A stretch of DNA of 64,000 nucleotides from an uncultured Candidatus Saccharibacteria bacterium (GTDB lineage Bacteria > Patescibacteriota > Saccharimonadia > Saccharimonadales > Saccharimonadaceae): positions 1-64,000 of the forward strand of contig CARYFM010000003.1 in the NCBI GenBank assembly GCA_949101405.1, read 5' to 3'. Of this stretch, positions 60,228-64,000 are shown piece by piece. Each line of letters starts with the position of its first letter. Position 1 is the stretch's first letter. The notes beneath the pieces were generated by a model that ran no database searches, was not told the DNA's origin, and was given only the letters and a program-made list of their open reading frames with translations. Position numbers and translations under genes: made by a program.

Positions 60228-61493
60228 ATGCGTATTGCGATTACTTCGGATTTGTACTACCCGATGACGAATGGCGTGGCGGTATTTGCGCATAATTTAG
60301 CCAAGGGTCTGGCTAAGCAAGGTCATGAAGTGTTGGTGCTATGCCCGAGTTTTACTGGGCGCCAACATCGTGAGAAACGTGAGGGGGTGACAACTTTCTA
60401 TCTTCGGTCGATTCGTTTTCCGTTTTATCCCGATCAAATTAATGAGGTGCCGGAAGGTAAGGAATTTTTAGGTATGCCCTTGCCACGCTTGGCTTATCGC
60501 CATGGTTTATGGATTACGGTGGATCCTTATCCAACGGTGAAGAAAGTCTTGAATCGCTTTCGTCCGGATGTGATTCATAATCAAACTGCAGAGATGATAG
60601 CCTTTGCGGCGCGGCGTTATGCCAAGAAATATGATGTGCCAATGGTGAGCACGGGTCATGCTTATCCAGATAATATCACGAGTCAACTCAAGATACTTAA
60701 GCCGATTAAACGGCCGTTGGATGCAATTCTGAGGACTTATATGGCGAGTTTCTTGAAGCATTCGGAGTATGCAACTATGCCGACGGAAATGGCAATAGAT
60801 GATTTGGTGCCAAAGAAGCGCAAACATTTCAAAGTACCAGTAGAGCCGTTGTCGAATGGAGTAGATTTGGCAAAATTTGGTCCAGGAAAAGCCCAAGACC
60901 GAATTTATCGTAAGTATCATTTGCCTAAAGACAAGCCGCTTGTGTTATATGTAGGAAGAGTGGATCCGGAAAAGAGTTTAAGTAATGTAGTGTCAGCATT
61001 TGCGGGCGTATTGGACGTAATACCGGAGGCAAAGCTCGTGATTGTGGGTGATGGTACTGATCGACGGCATTTGCAGGATTTAGCGCAGGCGTTGGGCATA
61101 GAAAAGTCAGTGTATTTTCCAGGACGGATTTATCCACCAGATATTATGGAGGTGTATCGAGCCGCAACTTTGTTTGCGACGGCTAGTGAGACAGAGACTC
61201 AAGGGATTGTTTTGATTGAAGCTGCGGCGACTGGTTTGCCGCTTGTGGCGGTGGATGCGGGTGCGGTGCGCGAGTTGTGCCAGCATAAGCGAAACGGAAT
61301 TTTATGCCATCCGGGTGATGTGGCAGAGATGACCGATGCTATGATGAAGTTACTAAAGAATCCTGAGCTCTGTGAACGCTATGGCAAGGAAAGCCTTGAA
61401 GTAGCTAAAATGCACGATCTAAATCGAACTTTGCAGCGTTTTGTGGAAATTTATCAAGAAGCAATACAATTAAAGCGAGATAAAATTGATTAG
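60228..61493 (+). CDS. Family 4 glycosyltransferase (diacylglycerol glucosyltransferase-like)
   Basis: A 421-residue GT-B enzyme. ITSDLYYPMTNGVAVFAHNLAKGL (ITSDLYYPMTNGVAVFAHNL) opens it, STGHAYPDN near 142 and EPLSNGVDLAKFG near 204 follow, LYVGRVDPEKSL near 236 binds the phosphates and ETETQGIVLIEAAATGLP near 321 is the donor motif. This pattern fits enzymes that add sugar to diacylglycerol or phosphatidylinositol. It lies behind the MerR gene. A second GT4 is encoded 2.6 kb away. Confidence 0.87.
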   Translation: MRIAITSDLYYPMTNGVAVFAHNLAKGLAKQGHEVLVLCPSFTGRQHREKREGVTTFYLRSIRFPFYPDQINEVPEGKEFLGMPLPRLAYRHGLWITVDPYPTVKKVLNRFRPDVIHNQTAEMIAFAARRYAKKYDVPMVSTGHAYPDNITSQLKILKPIKRPLDAILRTYMASFLKHSEYATMPTEMAIDDLVPKKRKHFKVPVEPLSNGVDLAKFGPGKAQDRIYRKYHLPKDKPLVLYVGRVDPEKSLSNVVSAFAGVLDVIPEAKLVIVGDGTDRRHLQDLAQALGIEKSVYFPGRIYPPDIMEVYRAATLFATASETETQGIVLIEAAATGLPLVAVDAGAVRELCQHKRNGILCHPGDVAEMTDAMMKLLKNPELCERYGKESLEVAKMHDLNRTLQRFVEIYQEAIQLKRDKID

Positions 61494-61511
61494 AATTTCT
61501 AGGGGCTGGAT

Positions 61512-62282
61512 TTAATTTGAATCTCGTTTTTGGAGGAATTCTAAAATGAGTTTGGCGGTTTCTTTGGGCCTTTCGTAATTGTGAAGGTGTCCAGAATTAG
61601 GGATAAGTTTGAGTTCGGATTGTATTTTTTGAGCAAGAACTTTGGTCTGCTTTTGAGGAATGAGCCGGTCTTTGGCGCCAGCAATTAGTAAAGTTTCCTG
61701 GATGGGCGGAAAATCATTGATAGAATAGTTGGTGGAGAATTTTGTGGCAGCAGCAATGGAGCGACGAGTAGGTGGGCAATCTTCGCTACAGGCATGTGTA
61801 ATCTCGAGAGTATTGCGGAACAACTGCCGGTCTTTGGGTACAAAAAGATATCTGGTGGTAATATAGTCTACAATTCGGCGTGGTACAATAGCGGCGAGCG
61901 GAGAAATGAGTGCAAAAGGTTTGGCGGTTTTGGTAGAAATTGGGGAAAGCAGGACAAGTTTGTGATTGATGAGCTGAGGATAGAATTTGGCTGTAGCTGA
62001 GACAACAATTGACCCCATAGAGTGTCCAATAAGTATTGGCCTTGATAGGTTTTGGTCGCGGATATATCGGGCTAGAAAGTCGGCATAATCTTTGGCTTGG
62101 TAGGAGCTCAATTCTCCAGCTCCTGCAAAAGGCGGAATTGCAGGAATATGGACTTGGTAGCCAGCTTGACGGAGAATTTGTGCAATAGCTTCTAATCCCA
62201 ATGGTGAACCACGAAAACCGTGTACCAAAACAATGCTGGGTTTTACACTTGGCTTTAGCACAGTGGCACCAGCGTGCGCCAT
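61512..62282 (-). CDS. Alpha/beta hydrolase
   Basis: A 256-residue hydrolase. VLVHGFRGSPLGLEAIAQIL is the oxyanion turn, the nucleophile sits in IGHSMGS near residue 93, the acid in AGAKDRLIPQ near 206 and the His in NSGHLHNYE near 230. It resembles monoglyceride lipases and carboxylesterases. No signal peptide. It lies 3 bases downstream of the glutaredoxin gene on the same strand. Confidence 0.88.
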   Translation of the reverse strand: MAHAGATVLKPSVKPSIVLVHGFRGSPLGLEAIAQILRQAGYQVHIPAIPPFAGAGELSSYQAKDYADFLARYIRDQNLSRPILIGHSMGSIVVSATAKFYPQLINHKLVLLSPISTKTAKPFALISPLAAIVPRRIVDYITTRYLFVPKDRQLFRNTLEITHACSEDCPPTRRSIAAATKFSTNYSINDFPPIQETLLIAGAKDRLIPQKQTKVLAQKIQSELKLIPNSGHLHNYERPKETAKLILEFLQKRDSN

Positions 62283-62285
62283 GAG

Positions 62286-62516
62286 CTAAGCTGCTTTCTG
62301 GTCGCTAGAGTTGGAATTTAGATTTTGCAATGCTTGTTTAAGAGCAGGGCGGTCAAAGCCAACGATTCGTTCGCCATTAATTTCGGTGACTGGCACGCTG
62401 GTAATCCCAGGTACGGTACTAGCATCAATTTCTTCATATTCAACGCCCTGTTGGTCGAGCCATTCCATAAGAACATGACACCAAGGGCAAGTAGCTGTAG
62501 TGTATACTTTTATCAT
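62286..62516 (-). CDS. Glutaredoxin-like protein
   Basis: A 76-residue thioredoxin-fold redox protein with active site TTATCPWCHVL (CPWC, residues 10-13), cis-Pro in TSVPVTEI near 41 and the GFDRPAL loop near 53. It may reduce ribonucleotide reductase (NrdH-like) or protein disulfides. TAGTACAAT is 6 bases before ATG 62516, so leaderless. Confidence 0.88.
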   Translation of the reverse strand: MIKVYTTATCPWCHVLMEWLDQQGVEYEEIDASTVPGITSVPVTEINGERIVGFDRPALKQALQNLNSNSSDQKAA

Positions 62517-62528
62517 ATTTCTATTGTA

Positions 62529-63719
62529 CTATAATTTTTTCGCGGCATCAAGTTGAGGGTCGCGATTATGATTGGCATCGTCATAAGTAAGCTCGACTTC
62601 GATGTCGGGTTTAATTCCCTCTTGATTAATACTGGTGCCTTTTGGTGTATGCCAACTAGCTGTAGTGACTTTAAGTAAGCTACCGCCAGAAAGGTCGATC
62701 AGAGTTTGTACCACACCTTTGCCATAAGTAGTCTCACCGAGAATAGTGGCTTTATCGTAATCTTTGAGCGCGCCAGCAACGATTTCTGAGGCAGAAGCAG
62801 TATTGCTATTTACGAGTACAACGGTTGGTATATTGGCCAAAGTAGCTTGACCGCGTTTAGCGTAGGTTGGGGCGGTCTTGCCTTTAGAGATTTGATTGAG
62901 GACTATATCACCATCTAGCCAAAGTGACAGTACATCTTGTGCAGCGGAAACGTAGCCACCACCGTTACTACGTAAGTCAAGAATGACTTTCTTTACGCCC
63001 TTAGTGGCAAACTCATCCTTGACGATTTTCTGGAGTTTAGTGCCAGTGTCGGTATCAAAGCGAGAAATTGTGATGATGGCAGTACTACCATCATAGGTGA
63101 CATAAACTGAAACATTGTTGATGGGCTCACGTGTGAGTGTAAAATCTTTTTCTTCGCCATCGCGCACCACGGTGAGTTTTACTTTTGTGCCACTTGCACC
63201 ACGTAGTTTAGAAGAAATAGTTTCAGTGGATTCGGCATAAACTTCTTCACCATCAACCTTATAGATAATATCTCCAGCCTGAATCCCGGCTTTGCCAGCA
63301 GGGTTATCTGGTAAAGTACGCAGCACGCGAACATAACCGTCACGCAAACCCATTTCGATACCAATACCTGATCCTATATCCCCATGTAACTCGGCTTCGT
63401 AAGCTTTGGCCTCATCAGCACTCATGTAGGCAGTATATTTGTCTCCAGCAGCAGCAACTAGACCTTTCTTGGCGCCTTCAATAATCGCTTCACGATCTAA
63501 ATCGCCTTCAAAATTAGCTGATAGCGTATTATAGACTTCGTCTAGTGCCGACCAATCGTTACTAACACTAGAATGTGTATTGATACCGAGATACGGTAGA
63601 ATGTTTGGAGCGATTTTATTCCAGCCGGTACCCACAAAGAATCCGACAACTAATGTTGCCACGGCAGTAATGATTGCACCGCCCAGGCTAACTTGTTTTT
63701 CTTCCCATTGTTTTGCCAT
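62529..63719 (-). CDS. ctpA: C-terminal processing peptidase (CtpA, S41)
   Basis: A membrane-anchored serine protease of 396 residues: one N-terminal membrane segment (about 12-34), a PDZ domain (about 95-180; RVLRTLPDNPAGKAGIQAGD), and the S41 core with DLRSNGGGYVSAAQDV near 250, catalytic Ser in NTASASEIVAGAL near 302 and Lys in TYGKGVVQT near 327. It probably trims envelope proteins. TGTTACAAT 6 bases before ATG 63719 sets the start; a longer frame reaches 63737 but precedes the box. Confidence 0.93.
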   Translation of the reverse strand: MAKQWEEKQVSLGGAIITAVATLVVGFFVGTGWNKIAPNILPYLGINTHSSVSNDWSALDEVYNTLSANFEGDLDREAIIEGAKKGLVAAAGDKYTAYMSADEAKAYEAELHGDIGSGIGIEMGLRDGYVRVLRTLPDNPAGKAGIQAGDIIYKVDGEEVYAESTETISSKLRGASGTKVKLTVVRDGEEKDFTLTREPINNVSVYVTYDGSTAIITISRFDTDTGTKLQKIVKDEFATKGVKKVILDLRSNGGGYVSAAQDVLSLWLDGDIVLNQISKGKTAPTYAKRGQATLANIPTVVLVNSNTASASEIVAGALKDYDKATILGETTYGKGVVQTLIDLSGGSLLKVTTASWHTPKGTSINQEGIKPDIEVELTYDDANHNRDPQLDAAKKL

Positions 63720-63757
63720 AAGTCTATTGTAACACAACTTTGGCTAAGAATATGACT

Positions 63758-64000
63758 TTACCAACGTTTTTGGTCGAGATGGATGTAGCGGTAAATTGCT
63801 GGATTCACGTTATATCTAGCGCCAAAATCTCCAGGCAATCCACTTTTAGAACTGCTAGGGTTGTTATATTCGGTAATATTGATAGTGCCATTAGCATTTA
63901 CACTTTCGACCCACATTACGTGTCCGTAGATACCCGATGTACTATAAGCAATAGTATGGGGTGCTGGATTATTATCTACAACATAACCAAGACGAGTAGC
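63758..64000 (-). CDS. CHAP-domain cell-wall amidase, C-terminal end
   Basis: The last 80 residues of a protein whose start lies beyond the window. GHVMWVESVNANGTINITEYN holds the His and Asn of the CHAP/NlpC-P60 catalytic triad (GHVMWVE, then ITEYN), and it ends PAIYRYIHLDQKRW. CHAP domains cut peptidoglycan crosslinks; in episymbionts they are candidates for wall remodelling or host attack. The N-terminal domain and catalytic Cys are not visible. Confidence 0.75.
   Translation of the reverse strand, partial: ATRLGYVVDNNPAPHTIAYSTSGIYGHVMWVESVNANGTINITEYNNPSSSKSGLPGDFGARYNVNPAIYRYIHLDQKRW

Noticed and set aside
1..64000. CRISPR array or recoded TGA
   Set aside because: No regularly spaced repeats were seen, and TGA ends many genes at their natural C-termini.

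Overview
The window looks like a piece of a reduced, fermentative, host-dependent bacterium of the Patescibacteria (CPR), most probably a Saccharibacteria (TM7). This is an inference from gene content and style: a compact cell-wall cluster (mraY, ftsW, murG, an FtsQ-like gene), many small envelope proteins of unknown function, type IV secretion-like coupling ATPase, sortase, DUF3048, DUF4367 and FISUMP-type surface sequences, and very short intergenic gaps. TGA is used as an ordinary stop, which argues against the recoded SR1/Gracilibacteria lineages. No rRNA, CRISPR array, transposase or reverse transcriptase was seen.

Layout. 1-257: tail cassette of a FISUMP surface protein. 295-5804: mraY-ftsW-murG-ftsQ-like and a lipoprotein. 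6161-10613 (minus): an operon of a VirD4/TraG-like ATPase, a Panacea-domain protein and a Fic protein. 10786-14390 (minus): a sigma-region-4/HARE-HTH protein and topA. 14391-15154: no convincing protein gene, but a strong candidate structured RNA on the minus strand. 15155-25984: dprA, two small unknown genes, pth, two GT2 enzymes, tRNA-Val, prfA, prmC, lepB, a phosphoesterase and dus. 26066-26670: two more FISUMP cassettes arranged head to head around a pair of near-identical palindromes. 26711-39771: der, envelope glycan genes, tRNA-Glu, DUF3048, gltX, DUF4367, PEGA and sortase genes.

39816-55390 behaves like an accessory region. It begins right after tRNA-Leu(CAA) with a very AT-rich VanZ-like gene and goes on with a CDF transporter, several NUDIX genes (one broken by an amber codon), small enzymes, a secreted M6 metalloprotease with a dockerin, its membrane-anchored neighbour, a UvrX-type polymerase with a YolD-like partner, and a NatAB-like ABC transporter whose promoter contains a run of 13 C. 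From 55391 the content is again core-like: metK, glycosyltransferases, exoIII, smpB, a MerR regulator, a hydrolase, glutaredoxin, a CtpA protease and the end of a CHAP-domain protein.

Two themes recur. First, many genes carry an extended -10 box (TGnTATAAT) placed 6-10 bases before the start codon and no ribosome binding site, so the transcript should begin at or next to the ATG; genes inside operons use ordinary AGGAG-like sites. Second, several loci look built for variation or conflict: FISUMP cassettes, the poly-C promoter, the Fic/Panacea pair and the dockerin protease pair.
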